DNA from: Bolinopsis microptera
Taxonomy: Eukaryota; Ctenophora; Tentaculata; Lobata; Bolinopsidae
Direction: 5' to 3'
Assembly (NCBI RefSeq): GCF_026151205.1
Contig: NC_087084.1
Location: 6,503,538-6,567,537 of the forward strand
DNA: 64,000 nt
The notes below the pieces were generated by a model. The model did not search any database, was not told the origin of the DNA, and saw nothing but the letters and a program-made list of their open reading frames with translations. The position numbers and the translations under genes were made by a program. Position 1 is the first letter of the stretch; the number at the start of each line of letters is the position of its first letter. This document shows, piece by piece, positions 10,173 to 23,076 of the stretch.

Positions 10173-10271
10173 TAGTTCTAACAGAGTCAGCACAGAGCCA
10201 GGGTAGTCCTAATAGAGAACATACTAAGAGGATAGCTCCCATCAGAAACGTGTCCCAGTTAGGTGTACAAC
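10173..10271 (-). CDS. SLC4 exon 19
   Basis: Acceptor ATTTCCAG and donor ACTA|GTGAGT. Encodes one membrane span ending VCSLLGLPWLCADSVRT, matching the SLC4 motif VCSFMGLPWxVAATV. 99 bases, phases 1 and 1. Confidence 0.88.
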
Positions 10272-10562
10272 CTGGAAATAGTTTTAAATTAATTACAACA
10301 ATAATATCAAGGCCTTGTTTTAATTCTTAATAAAAAGCTTGAATGGTAAAGAAGATGAGGTAGAGTAACAAGGTAACTGCCTAATTAAAGGAACACAGAA
10401 ATTCTGCCAATGTTATAAAGATTTTATTGGAACAATTCGTAGTCCGATTGCGGGAAACATTGATTCTTGACAGAAACTAACTTTAGAAAAAGTCATAAAT
10501 TAAACATACTACAGAACTTTAATAAAATAATAAATACAACTCAAAATGTAATATCCTATAAC

Positions 10563-10720
10563 CTTTGACGAGTCTGTGACCAGGTTTCCTAACCAGAACC
10601 CCGGTGAGATGACTCTCCATGATGATCAGTACAGAGACCAGGAAGGCGGGTATTACAGCTGAGATAGCTAGCAGAGGGATGGAGATGGAGGTGTAGGAGG
10701 TGTCGAACATGTCTATATAC
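10563..10720 (-). CDS. SLC4 exon 18
   Basis: Acceptor CCATCCCAG; donor CAAAG|GTTATA is weak, but the phase fits exon 19. Encodes AISAVIPAFLVSVLIIMESH and LTGVLVRKPGHRLVKG, equivalent to the family's [31 protein letters not shown]. The acceptor lies about 10 bases from the long CRE/E-box array, which occupies its branch-point region. Confidence 0.9.
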
Positions 10721-10730
10721 CTGGGATGGA

Positions 10731-10985
10731 GTGTGACGTCACGTGAGGGAGAATGTGACGTCACGTGAGGGAGAGTGTGACGTCACGTGAGGGAGAGTGT
10801 GACGTCACGTGAGGGAGAGTGTCACGTGAGGGAGAGTGTGACGTCACGTGTGGGAGAATGTGACGTCACGTGAGGGAGAGTGTTACGTCACGTGAGGGAG
10901 TGTGACGTCACGTGAGGGAGAGTGTGACGTCACGTGAGGGAGAGTGTGACGCAACGTGAGGGATAATGTGACGTCACGTGTGGAG
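10731..10985. repeat. CRE/E-box minisatellite, main array
   Basis: About a dozen units of roughly 22 bp, consensus GTGACGTCACGTGAGGGAGA. Most carry an intact palindromic CRE (TGACGTCA) overlapping an E-box (CACGTG). Lies in the intron between SLC4 exons 17 and 18. Confidence 0.92.
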
Positions 10986-11134
10986 AGAGTGGTGGTTACC
11001 TTCACTCATATAGTAATGAGACCCCCAGTGATTATTAAGGGCCTTGTACAGAAGAGAGCAAAAAACCCCTTTCCAAAAAGATCGGTAATTTTCAATTTTG
11101 AATTACAGTTACAATGTGATGAAAGTGTGGTTAC

Positions 11135-11277
11135 CATGATTCTCGTTTAGTTGCAGTGTGTTGGAACTTGTCCGGCATGACAAGAGGCTCCGTGTAAACA
11201 CTTGTCGTTAAATTAGCTACAATTATCATCGTTATCATTGCTATTGTGATTCCAAACCCTGACATCACACTCCGCAG
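11135..11277 (-). CDS. SLC4 exon 17
   Basis: Acceptor AATTTCAG, donor TCATG|GTAACC; 143 bases, phases 0 and 2. Encodes LRSVMSGFGITIAMITMIIV, then TEPLVMPDKFQHTATKRESW. This equals the SLC4 sequence R..SDFGVPIAI...VPDKFxPTxPxKRGW. Exon 16 ends in phase 0, so the missing exons between must add whole codons. Confidence 0.88.
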
Positions 11278-11749
11278 CTGAAATTTAATTAATTAATCAC
11301 TGATATAACGACAATTCACCAATCTGGACATTACATAGGAATCATGTCAATAACACATATTATATCATATCTGTCTTATACCGCGAATACACAACTATTG
11401 TTTATTATATCGGCTACTTTGGTTCTTTCGTTGACTGTATAGTGTATAATCTTGCTAATCGTCGACAATAACAATATTTGACAATAACAATACTTGCTGC
11501 TCCGTTTGATTTTGGTCCAATTGTAATCTAAACCAGACAAGTCCTGATCCATTGAAATTAGATTTCGTTTTAGAGGGGACAAATTGTATTGTGTTTGTAA
11601 ATATAAAGCTATAATCTTCATTCTTACTGTTTTACTGGAAAGGTGTGACCAAGTGCAAATTAATATAAATGATTCCATGAAAATTAACATTTTTGATTTA
11701 TCAAATAATATATCTCTAGAATCTGATAAATCAACTGGCCATGTTATTT

Positions 11750-11790
11750 TGTGTGACGTCACGCGAGGAGAGTGTGACGTCATACTGGCT
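11750..11790. repeat. CRE minisatellite, two units
   Basis: Two GTGTGACGTCA units with the variant spacer CGCGAGGAGA that is typical of the next array at 12005. Confidence 0.75.
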
Positions 11791-12004
11791 ACGTTATTTT
11801 GCCTGGAGATACAACTGCTTTAAAGCGAGCACAAACTTTTCTACGTTACATCTCATTTTGATTTACCATAAGCTATAGCTTACTTTTATTTTCGAGAAAT
11901 TCATGAATTCTAATTGAGATCATTATTTTCTGTCACTAACACCTGTGTCTAAGATGGAGTATTACTGAATTATGTCATTGTCATTACAAATCGAGGGAAT
12001 GAGG

Positions 12005-12280
12005 GTGTGACGTCACGCGAGGAGAGTGTGACGTCACGCGAGGAGAGTGTGACGTCACGCGAGGAGAGTGTGACGTCATGCGAGGAGAGTGTGCCGTCAC
12101 GCGAGGAGAGTGTGCCGTCACGTGAGGAAGAGTGGGACGTAACGCGAGGAGAGTGTGACGTCAAGCAAGGAGAGTGTGACGTCACGTGAGGAGAGTGTGA
12201 CGTCAAACTCTCCTCACGTGACGTCACGTGAGGAGAGTGTGGCGTCACGCGAGGAGAATGTGACGTCACGTGAGGATTTC
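12005..12280. repeat. CRE minisatellite, second long array
   Basis: Units of about 21 bp, consensus GTGACGTCACGCGAGGAGA, so here the E-box is mostly changed to CACGCG. Its middle inverts, giving a perfect 32-bp palindrome at 12207-12238 (CRE flanked by two E-boxes). Both strands are open through the array only because the unit length is a multiple of three. Confidence 0.9.
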
Positions 12281-15200
12281 CGGCATCACTGATAACTAAA
12301 ATTACAGCCGTAATTCTTGGTTTGTAAACGGTTCCCAAACCCTAAAAAGTTTAAATCCATATCTAATCGCTTCTAGAATCTTCTAATCTGAACTCCATCC
12401 TGGGGACCAGTCCATAAAAACGAGATAATATGATGTCGATTAACCGGGCCCCTAACTCTTAAATCGGGCCCCTAACTCTTTAATCAATTGACAAAGTATC
12501 CCGCTACCTTGTGGAGCATCAAACGCACCTTTTAAAAATCGATTTTAGCTAGATTCTTGGCAAAATCAATCTCGAAAGTTTATGAAATTTCTCAGTGACT
12601 AATTTAGATTCCAAACCAGCTGCTCATATTTATCAGACCAGCTACTAGTACTTAGAGACACATTGTCAGCCACATGTTCCACAAGATCTTTTAATTTACT
12701 GATACGAGTGAACAATTTTGAAGAATTTCGTTGTGCACCGTATCAGCTGATGAATCGAGGTATTCTGAAACCCATTCCCTCATAGGTCTGACGCCTGACC
12801 AATGTTTAGATATAATTTATAATCACCCCCTAGATGTTTAAATTGAGTGGTAATTTTGTATACCTTCATTTGCATCTTTGCATAAAGTGGCTTATTACTT
12901 TATTATAGTAGTGGTGAATCTGAAGCCTTGGAGAGTTATAATCACACTGTATAATTATCGTCGCGTACGTGCTGTACATCGTAAGACACTGTTTATCCAA
13001 AATAATCCCAATTATATGGAAGCCCATCCCATTGTCTGACTCAGCAACAATGTGCTTTGTAGGAAGATCTGTCTCGGCTTTTATCACACGGTATGAGCCA
13101 ATCATATTAAGGCATAATAATCTTATGCTTATGGCGATTGGCGATGGAATTATGGTGATAGAAGTTATGCTATAATTCCATCGCTGAGTTTCCTCTAGCT
13201 ATGTAGGATGAAATATTCAACAAAGTTTCCTTTTTCCAGCCGCGCAGACATTAGACTAAACTCCGTCTTAAAGGTCAAACTAGATATGTAGTGAATTTTT
13301 AGTACCATACTCAGCAATTTTTCTAGAAACTATGCTCGCTACTTAATTTTTGTTCGGTAGTTTTAAGAAAATTGTCACCAATCTAAACCAAATATATTTG
13401 ATGACAGGTCGCAGGCATATAGCATTAGCATAAAGTGTATTTTTAATGTTGACACTTTAAAAGAGGCCGACACGATAAAATTTAAATATTTGCTACGAAA
13501 TATGTCAAAATTTAAACTGACTAACTTTTTGTCCTGACTGCTCGTCGTCTTGTTTTATCCTGTAAACACAAGGATATTAGCAGGTAGCTGAAACGTGTCG
13601 AATAATTGAATGAGTCAGCAAGCAGACATTTCTCCATTTCATTATTTCCATGCTGCATAATATAAGATCTTAATTAATTTCAATTGTTTACTGGATATGA
13701 TGTACTACGGACATGATAGCATCAAGGAAGTGCAGGCAAATACAAGTATCGTGCATCAATAATTCTATATTTTTAGCTTTACATTCGTCAGCGTGTGCAC
13801 CTGGCATATGATGTAGTGCACTTTCATTCTCCAACATCTTCTTGCAGTGAGTTATCTGCAGTTATATTCAAGTTGATGACTCTCTGGTCTTTCTACTTTT
13901 GCTTTTTAGATCGCAGCATCGTAACCAAATCAAGAGCACGATGTTAAAGGAGATGCTCGTCGTTCGATAAACGTGAATTCTTTCGGAGGAGGTGAGGGCC
14001 ATATTTTTTGACACGTGACATTAATTCTAGGGTTGTTTTGGTCAATAGTGGATGCTGGTTGGCTTATTCATATTACAGTCACGTGTCGAAACAATATGCC
14101 TTGCCTCCCCCGACAGAATCCACATCAATTGATTAAATGATATATACTCCTATGTTTGTTTGTTTGTTGCCTGGACGGTGCCGGTAGTTCTAATGACCAA
14201 TTTACAAAAAGTTATATACATAATAATATTATATATAGATAATATTATGACTCGAGAGAACAGAAAATATCGCCTGCTGAATTCAAAGCCTATTCAATTT
14301 CAACACGCTATACCTTTCAACCTTCATAAGTTAATACCTTCCATCTGTTCAATTTAATCTCGTTACTGTTAATGATTTGTTGCTGTGAGAGCGGTTCTGG
14401 ATATGGTTAGTTGTTATCTGCCGGTTTTACTATAATCTAGAGATAGATAACATAGCTAGGAATTAGGATAGGGTCCTGTTGATTCGTTAGACAGGTTTAG
14501 TTTCGTCACTGTGGAATCAACAACTCATAACCTGCTGTTTCAAAATAAACAGTCCCTAGATTTATAAATTATAATTTAACGTGGATAAATAACGAAGTGT
14601 ATACAGCTTTTCAATTTATTGTTATCCTGATCATATTGAAATGTTTCAATATTGTTATCTTCATATTTTACTCAGCTCATATGTCATAAATAGCATAATT
14701 CGTTATGCTCTGGTCATTAATGTGATAAACGCGTTGCTCCATCTGTTGTATAGTACGTTTCGCGAGATGGGTAATAACATATTTGTCTCAAATTTCGTCG
14801 AAGGAGCATGTTTATTGTATAAATTATCCATTAGCAACGAGGTTAATAAATGTTTCAGCTTCTAGCAAAGATATTTACGCCTAGAAATGTGAAATTTTCA
14901 TGATTTTCATTCGGATTATGATGGTTGCAGGTTGATCCTACAGAATCTAGATCAACGAGTGGCTTATACTATTATTATAAATGTAATATTTATAGATTAT
15001 ATTACTATAGATCCGTGTCTGCTGCTTAACGTTATTCCATACAATAGTAAATATTATGTTGTGTCTTATATTCAATAGCATTAAGATTTACAAAGACCGT
15101 TGCACAAGCTTCAGTTAATCGGTTATTATTGAAGCTTTTGTTCCAAAATTATGACTTTGATTCTGTTGTTGAGTTATAGATTGTTGAGCCTACAGAATCT

Positions 15201-18200
15201 AGATCAAAGAGTGGCTTATAGATTATTGTCTGCTATTTCTTAAATTCGATAGCATTAGTATTGAAAAAGTCTGCTGCATTAGCGGTTATTAATTGGTTAT
15301 TAGTGAAGCTTTCGTTCAAAATTATGACTTTGATTCTGTTATTGAGAGATGACTTATTGCTATTGTGATTTCGATCAAGTTGTGCTTTCAGTAAAGCACT
15401 TTGATATATTCTATTTAACCGTGTAAACTGTAAGTGGTTAGCGCATTTAAAAATAAACACTTGTGGACGGGTTTACTTTAGTTTGTTTTGATTTATTCGT
15501 GAGAAAATATATTAAGTTAACACGCTTACTTTCTATTTTCTGCTCATTTCGTAATAACAGATCCTAGTTCCTAAAATATCACGAAAGAGTACCATGATGA
15601 TATTATTATATTCCACTTTAAACGTTAAACCTGAAAGCGAACTAATGTACTAACTAACAAGATGTCCTGATCCGCACGAAACTCTGTGTTATTGTGAGCA
15701 CTGAATATACCGTGATTCTTCAGGTTGGCACGCACTAAACGTATTAACTTCGATTCGAAGTGCAAATGATGATAACATATATATTTGATGAGAATATTTC
15801 CTTCACTTTGAAGTGGTGGGACACATTGGTTGATTTACTACCAATTTCTTATGTCAGGAGTGCACGCACTGACTCACTCTCAGGAGGACTTACAGTTTTA
15901 CGTTGCTTAGAAAACCGTGTAATGAAGTGTGGTAGAAGGTAGTTCACAGAACTTTACTACTGTAAAATTATTTCCTTATTTCGAATGAATAGATTAAATT
16001 AATAAACACAGATGAGGATAGCAATTACCACTTAGTTGTTACCTTCGTTAAACAATCTACATGTCCCCACTGTTAGTTAACTTAATTGATTGCCATAAAT
16101 TATTCTAAACTTATTTAACCAACTCACTCTGAACATGTCAATGAAAGACCGTTGCCTTTAGAAGCACCCGCTACGAACAATATTCACCAAACTCTTTTAT
16201 TAAACATTTATTGTTTTTATATATAACAGAACAATTTGTTATCATTTAATTATTCGGCTTCCCTTTTAGATTATATTTTTAGTCGCATCAAAGAGCGCTG
16301 TTTGCAAGAGCGAAAAAATTAACGTTTAAGTGCAAGAGCGAAAAAATTAACTCGAGGCGTACCATATCTCGGGTAGTTCACAATTTATTGTGATCAGATA
16401 TTATCTATTAGTTTATTACATTATTACAGTAGTTGTCGTGTGTCGAGAATTATTTCTCATTTATCTGACTACTAAGTAGGACTTTGTGAATCTGAAACAA
16501 ACGGTATATTTTTACCTATTATCTACGTTAGCTTTTCAGCAAGTATGACTGGAGTATAGTAAGAATTCAGGCTGACCACCGCGGCACTTTGTATTTAATT
16601 ACAAGGTCTTGTTACTTTAATTAGTGCCTAATTAAAGGGATAATTACTTGACAAGGTGGAATTACCAGCACACTTCTGGTGAGTCAAGTTACTGCTGCCT
16701 GACAGTTGGCAGACATTAAATACTACTTGATGTCAGCGTTCTTTGAACGTGATTTTGTAGTTTAAGTTAATCTTACAGGCTGATTTACTTAATCTGTCCG
16801 GTGATCCTTTCGACTACAGATGTCCTTTAAATTCATCATATTAAATAATTGAAGTAATTTAAATTTAGGCAACGTTTTACTGAGTCGTTCAAGCAGTGAG
16901 CATTTTTAAGTTTTAGTAGGTATAGGGTACCTTCCAAAGATTTGTGTTTTTAATGAGCTGTATGTACCATACATATTTTTTCTCACTTTTCTAGAGGATA
17001 TCAACATTCAACTATCACAATCATAACTAGCCTCAGATCTTTGTCAATGACTATATTATAGCTTAACAGACAAAAAATATGCTAGCATATAGGATTATAA
17101 TTTAAGTTCGCAAATATTAATGAACCGTTTCACTCCAAAACGGAGGTCCATCTCAATATGCTCTAACCCCCTTATCAACACGTCTGAAAGGCCGATATAC
17201 TGCCCTTGCCCCTTAGAGCTGTATTTGATATATGATTAATTAGGGGCCAGAGCAAATGTGTTCTAACATGGACGTTAGTGGTTTGCCCAATCATATAGTA
17301 CAGTCAAATTCTGCTCACTTGTGCCTGCCCTAACCAGTCTGAGCATTTTCCCAGCCTAAACAAGTTCGCCATTGATTTTATTCAAGTTTAGTTCCTTTGC
17401 TTTAAAATTCTGTATTATTCGATGAAATTTTCAAATCAAATCAAGCAGGAACGAGATTAATTAGAAACTTTGGTCTTAACTTACTTTCCTGTGCGTGATA
17501 TTTCAATTTTCATTCTCTGTTAATAGTTGCTGAGCGTTTTACTATATATAGCACAACAGGCCAATGTGGTTGATCAATCCCGCATTTGAATCTCATAACG
17601 ATCAGGGGAGAAATCGCTACTATTAACTTATTATAGCAGACAATTGGTGCAGATTTCCTGAAATACTAATGAACTTTTCCCACTTTAGCTAACAAATCCC
17701 GCAGCTGGCATGATATTTTGTCTCTTTGATAAGTCACAGTGGACTTTATAATCGGCCTAATCACGGACCAATAGTTTCGCATTGCCAAGCCTCAAGGTCT
17801 TATAACTAGTGTTCAAGTGTATAGTTCACTCTTCAGGATAAGATTTTAGTTTTACATCAGCGCACTTTCCAGACTTAAATACAACCGGAGCTTGTATTTT
17901 CAACCCAAGCTGTTCGTTTTCAGGAGTGCACTTCAGGATTTTATATTTTAAACTTATTGTAGTTAGTGTTTAAGAGATTTAAAAAAGTAGGAGCAAGTTT
18001 GATTTCTTATAACTATCTTACCTCGAATCAGTTAAAACCGAATCAGCGACGATATCATAACAATGACATGAACCTTTGGGGCACACTCAAATTAACTTAA
18101 AGTTTGCCGAAATTCATGGGAGGTATCATAGAGTCTAAAACATCTTTACTTAGCCAAAGCCCAGTATGCAGATCAAACACATATTGTTGTCTAATCCAAA

Positions 18201-20064
18201 CAAAGGAGGAGGGAACAGTCCAAGACTTGTTTATTACAAAGTCTAGCCTCAAAACGTAATGTCAGCTGTACAATTTGAAGCTATCACATGGTGGCTACTA
18301 CACTTTAGAAAATTCAGTCCAGACTCGGGTCTCTGGCTGCATATTAGAACGTACGTACGCACGTACGTACGGCTGCGTCTCATCGCCTAATGAACAAATA
18401 ATTGCCTAATGAACACATAATTTATTTCTCGCTCTTTCTTTCTTTATTTCTTTCTACCTTTCGTTTGTCAGTAGCATTTCAAAGTGATTTGTATCGACAT
18501 TTGATGTTCATGTTACCGATACATATAGTTTGCCAAGTTTTAATGCTAACTTTTACATTGATTTTAAAATTTAAATATAATTTTACTAGAACTGTTAACT
18601 TGTGATATATTATAGCGTAGTCTAATGACCTGAGAGCATTTAGATAACTCAATACAACGTTATCATTAAAACTGAGAACAATCTACTGGTTTATCAGGGC
18701 TAATAATAAGATAGTAATAAAGTAGGAGATCCAGTGTTTCAGGTTCACAAGTAGCCAGACCAGGTCTACCTTACCTTTGATACCTTTGATTTGCCTCGTC
18801 GAAACTCGACAGGCCATCAGAGTTGCTGACCACCCCAGAGAGCGGATGCCTCTCAATCATTAGTTCGGTGATGTGTGGACAAGTCCAATGTTACGACTGT
18901 AATGTAGTTGCTATACCTATTGTGGTTAATCTGATCTGTTAGCGTGTGGGATGAATAGAATTATCACTTACTAACTTACAGAAGACTATTTAATTATACA
19001 GAGACTGGTGACGTCATATCACGTGGTGTGACGTCATATACGTAGCTGAACTTACACGAGAATATCACTTCTTAGAATTAGAGTCCCTCCTGACGTTGGT
19101 ATATCTTTATTTATTTATATCCAATAAAACCACGATCACACGTGACTAGTTAACTGTTAAAAGCCTGAATCACCTTTAAACTTATTACAGAGTTACAGCT
19201 TCCTGACGACTGACGTTGGGATATCTTTATATCTCTATATTTTTATATTTAATGAAACCACGATCACCTGGCTATATCACTGTTACTAAAGCTATATCAC
19301 TGTTACTAAAGCACTGTTACTAGTTAATATAGTTACTAGTTACTATAGTTACCTGGCACTGTTACTAGCTCACTGTTAAAAGCCGTCGTGAATCATCTTT
19401 TAACTTATTACTGCCACGTCACGCCATAAAACGATTTTAGCACCCTTCGTGGCCCATTTAATGCCCTAATGGATATTTTAGAAACCTGCCCGACTCTCCA
19501 TTCCTTTCTCTAGAAATATTTTAGAAGCTGTGGTAACCGTGTAGATAGGCAGTAGGCACACTGGCACAGGTGTTCTAAAGAGCTGAAGGGGACTGCTGTG
19601 AATGATGGATATGATATCTGACAGTTGATAAAGACGGGGAAGCGCCTAAATATAGAAGTGTGATCTGCCGTGAAGGGACGAATGACTGTTATAGTGTGAT
19701 GTCGGGTGACAGTGGTTGTGGTTTCAGTTGTTCTTCAAGGACCATCTCTCATACATTTCTGTTGTGATTACACTCGATTTTGTTAATGCGTTATTAAGTT
19801 TAATGCGTTAAGTTTAATGCGTAATTCAGTTTAATGCGTTATTCAGTTTAATGCGTTACTCAGTTTAATACGTTATTAAGTTTAAAGTTGTTAACTGCAG
19901 TATGGGAGATCCAAAGGAGAAAGAGTATTGTGATGTTCAATTAGTCAATCTATAGGTTCATATACCGGTGAAGAGGAGTGCCATAGTTCTTCTGGCAAGT
20001 GAAAGAGACCAACCAACCAAGTGTTGACAAATCCAAACCCAGAATAACTGTTTAGTGTTATGCT
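12281..20064. other. Large intron, no recognisable feature
   Basis: Nearly 8 kb of AT-rich sequence in the SLC4 intron region. I found no exon, RNA gene or transposon end on either strand. Minor items only: CGTACGTACG-type alternating sequence near 18352-18371, and a GTTTAATGCGTTATTAA repeat at about 19785-19885. Confidence 0.5.
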
Positions 20065-20639
20065 GGCAACTTGGTCGTTTAGCTCCGGACAGTCTATGCA
20101 ACGTCTATGCAACGTCCATGCAACAACAAAAGAACCGTCTATGCAACGTCTATGCAACGTCCCTGCACAATGAACACTCTATGCACACTCCCTGCACGGT
20201 CAGTCTATGCAACGTCTATGCAACGTCTATGCAACGTCTATGCAACGTCCCTGCACAGTACCATATGAACACCGGCTACTAGCCGGCTAGTAGCCACTTT
20301 TGTAATAACAGCTCCTCAACTTCACATTACCAACCGGCTACTAACCGGCACTTGAAAAGTGGTCACTAGCCGGCTACTAACCGGCTACTAGCCGGCTAGT
20401 GACCACAAAGTGGCTACTAACCGGCTACTAAGCGGTCACTAGCCGGCTATTAGCCGAGCTCTAAAGCAGACCTACTAGTAGCCGGTTCCAAACCGGCTAC
20501 TAGCCGGCACTTAGAAAGCGGTCACTAGCCGGCTCTTAAGCGGACCTACTAGCCGGCACTCGAAAAGCGGTCGCTAGCCGGCTACTAACCGGCTACTAAC
20601 CGGCTAGTAACCACCAAGTGGCTACTAACCGGCTACTAA

Positions 20640-20762
20640 CTTACTTTCAAATAACGTGTTTCAAATAACTTGTTTCAAATAATTCATTTCAATAATTTGT
20701 TTCAAATAAAAAGTTTCAAATAACAAGTTTCAAATAATTTGTTTCAAATAATTTGTTTATTT
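20640..20762. repeat. TTTCAAATAA minisatellite inside the foldback element
   Basis: About ten degenerate copies of a roughly 11-bp TTTCAAATAAC unit in the part of the left half that lacks a counterpart on the right. Confidence 0.8.
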
Positions 20763-20888
20763 GGCAATAATGAATTATAGCCGGTCTGATTTAGAGTCGC
20801 CTAGAGCAGGTTAGTACTAGCCGGTTAGTAGCCGGTTAGTAGCCGGTTAGTAGCCACTTGGTGGTTACTAGCCGGTTAGTAGCCGGTT

Positions 20889-22259
20889 AAAGTTCTTGAA
20901 CGCATAATAAGAGATGAGTTATTGGCACTTACTAATGGCATGATCAATGACAAACAGCATGGTTTCCGAGCTGAGAGATCTTGTGCAACTAATCTTGTAG
21001 GACTGTGCGACAGCCTAGCGCTCTCACTGAATGAAAATATGAGAACAGATGTAGTCTACTTTGATTTTGCCAAAGCATTTGACTCGGTTAACCATGATCT
21101 TATATTATTTAAGCTAAAGAGCAAATTTGGTATTGATGGGAGGCTACTGAAATTCATCACTGATTATCTAAGAGACAGGCAACAACAGGTCTTGATAAGT
21201 GGCAAGTTTTCTTCTATGAGAAACGCCCAGTCTGGTGTACCTCAAGGGTCAATTTTGGGACCATTGCTGTTCATTATGTTCATTGATGATATATCAGTGG
21301 GGATTTCACCAGGCACACAACTGTCACTGTATGCCGATGATACTAAAATTTGGCGTAAGATTGTTTCGGAGTCTGATATCCTGCGACTGCAGAAGGACAT
21401 TGATTATCTCCATGACTGGTCACTTTCTAATAAAATGAGATTTCATCCCGACAAATGTAAGGTCCTCACCGTCGCAGGAAGGATATCCGAAACAGTTTCC
21501 CTCCTTAGTGTCCTACCACTCTTTAACTTTGTATACTCCATGGGAAGAATCACACTTGACTATGTTGATCATGAAAAGGATCTGGGTGTAATTGTGACAT
21601 CAAATCTCGATTGGAAAGATCAGTGCTCCAAAGTCCTTTCTAAGGCAAACCAAAAATTAGGCATGGCGAGAAGAAATTGTTATTTTGTCCAAGACGTAAA
21701 TCGTCGTAGAGTACTGTATCTCACTTTAGTGAGGAGCCTATTTGAGCATTGCTCGGTTATATGGAGACCAGTCACAAAATCCCAGATAAGCAAGCTGGAG
21801 GGCCTCCAAAAGCGTGCTATTAAGTGGATTCTTCACGAGGAGTATATGAGTTATCCACCATCCACATACATTCAAAAATGCAGACAGCTGAAGATTATGC
21901 CGATTGAAGACCGCTTTGACTTCTTGGATCTCATCTTCTTCTTTAAAATTGTGAAGCAACATATACCTGTCACTTTACCCTCATATTTGCAACCATTTCA
22001 AGGCCACTCAAGGCTCAGAAATAGTCACATGGACTCTCTATGTTTTGTAAGCTCTATCTCACCTCGAGCAAGCTCCAACGCTTTTGCCAAGAATTTCTTC
22101 TATAGGACCCACACTAAGTGGAATCACATTCCTCTAGATATCCGTGAGATAGAGAGTATCACTGATTTTAAAAGTAAACTTTCCACTTACATGTGGGGGA
22201 AAATTATCCCGGTGGATTCGGACTCTGAACTTGACTATTCAATAGAAACAAATCCGTAA
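20889..22259 (+). pseudogene. 5'-truncated LINE reverse transcriptase (Jockey/CR1-like)
   Basis: The open frame begins inside the protein: codons for KVLERIIRDELL start right at the junction with AGCCGGTT repeat sequence, so there is no native start. Reverse transcriptase blocks are clear: FDFAKAFDSVNHDLI (motif A), SGVPQGSILGPLLF (motif B) and LYADDTK (motif C, catalytic YADD). The thumb region follows, then an uninterrupted C-terminus to TAA at 22257-22259. The N-terminal half, including the APE-type endonuclease, is missing, so this copy cannot retrotranspose alone. The intact frame suggests a recent insertion. Confidence 0.92.
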
Positions 22260-22596
22260 AATAGTTTATTCAAGATTATCTATTCTTGCTGTCTGCATTC
22301 ACATATTTCTCAATTTCATCTCACAGCACAATATTTTATGAATTGATTGAATGGGTGTGTGATTTTGTTTAAAGTAACTTATTACAATTTTATAAGGGCC
22401 CATGCTTGTGCAGGAGCTGCATTTGCACTCAATATCTGTGTTTTGGTGACCCTCAGGTCCTTTGGTTACATACATTTTGTCCGAGACAATTTCAACTTTG
22501 ACAATCCATGCTTAGAGGACAATATTATATTTAACTAATTCATTGTGTAAACTTGTATGTAATTGACTGATTTGAAAGATTTCAATAAAAAAAAAA
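22260..22596 (+). mobile_element. LINE 3' untranslated region and poly-A tail
   Basis: Follows the reverse transcriptase frame and ends TTTCAATAAAAAAAAAA, an AATAAA signal fused to an A tail. Immediately after, the sequence returns to the GTAGCCGG repeat of the foldback element, marking the 3' end of the insertion. Confidence 0.88.
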
Positions 22597-23076
22597 GTAG
22601 CCGGCTAGTGACCGCTTTTCAAGTGCCGGCTAGTAGCCGGTTTAGAACCGGCTACTAATAGGTCTGCTTTAGAGCTCGGCTAATAGCCGGCTAGTGACCG
22701 CTTAGTAGCCGGTTAGTAGCCACTTTGTGGTCACTAGCCGGCTAGTAGCCGGTTAGTAGCCGGCTAGTGACCACTTTTCAAGTGCCGGTTAGTAGCCGGT
22801 TGTTAATGTGAAGTTGAGGAGCTGTTATTACAAAAGTGGCTACTAGCCGGCTAGTAGCCGGCTAGTAGCCGGTGTTCATATGGTACTGTGCAGGGACGTT
22901 GCATAGACGTTGCATAGACGTTGCATAGACTGACCGTGCAGGGAGTGTGCATAGAGTGTTCATTGTGCAGGGACGTTGCATAGACGTTGCATAGACGGTT
23001 CTTTTGTTGTTGCACGGACGTTGCATAGACGTTGCATAGACTGTCCGGAGCTAAACGACCAACTTCCCGTTATGCT

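Larger units (their letters stand above)
20065..23068. mobile_element. Long-inverted-repeat (foldback-type) DNA element
   Basis: The ends are inverted copies: TTGGTCGTTTAGCTCCGGAC at 20071 is mirrored at 23044-23063, and the arms continue as inverted copies for over 450 bases (about 20071-20535 against 22597-23062). GTTATGCT flanks both sides (20057-20064 and 23069-23076), an 8-bp target duplication. Each arm is built of subterminal repeats: TCTATGCAACG near the tips, then ACTAGCCGGCTAGTAGCCGG. There is no transposase. The extra stretch 20536-20888 has no mirrored partner. An 8-bp duplication suits hAT, P or Merlin-like mobilisation; the terminal bases (GG..A) do not settle which. Confidence 0.85.

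Noticed and set aside
11376-11783. 135-codon minus-strand frame in the SLC4 intron
   Set aside because: No SLC4 similarity, no splice sites in phase, begins inside the CRE repeat.
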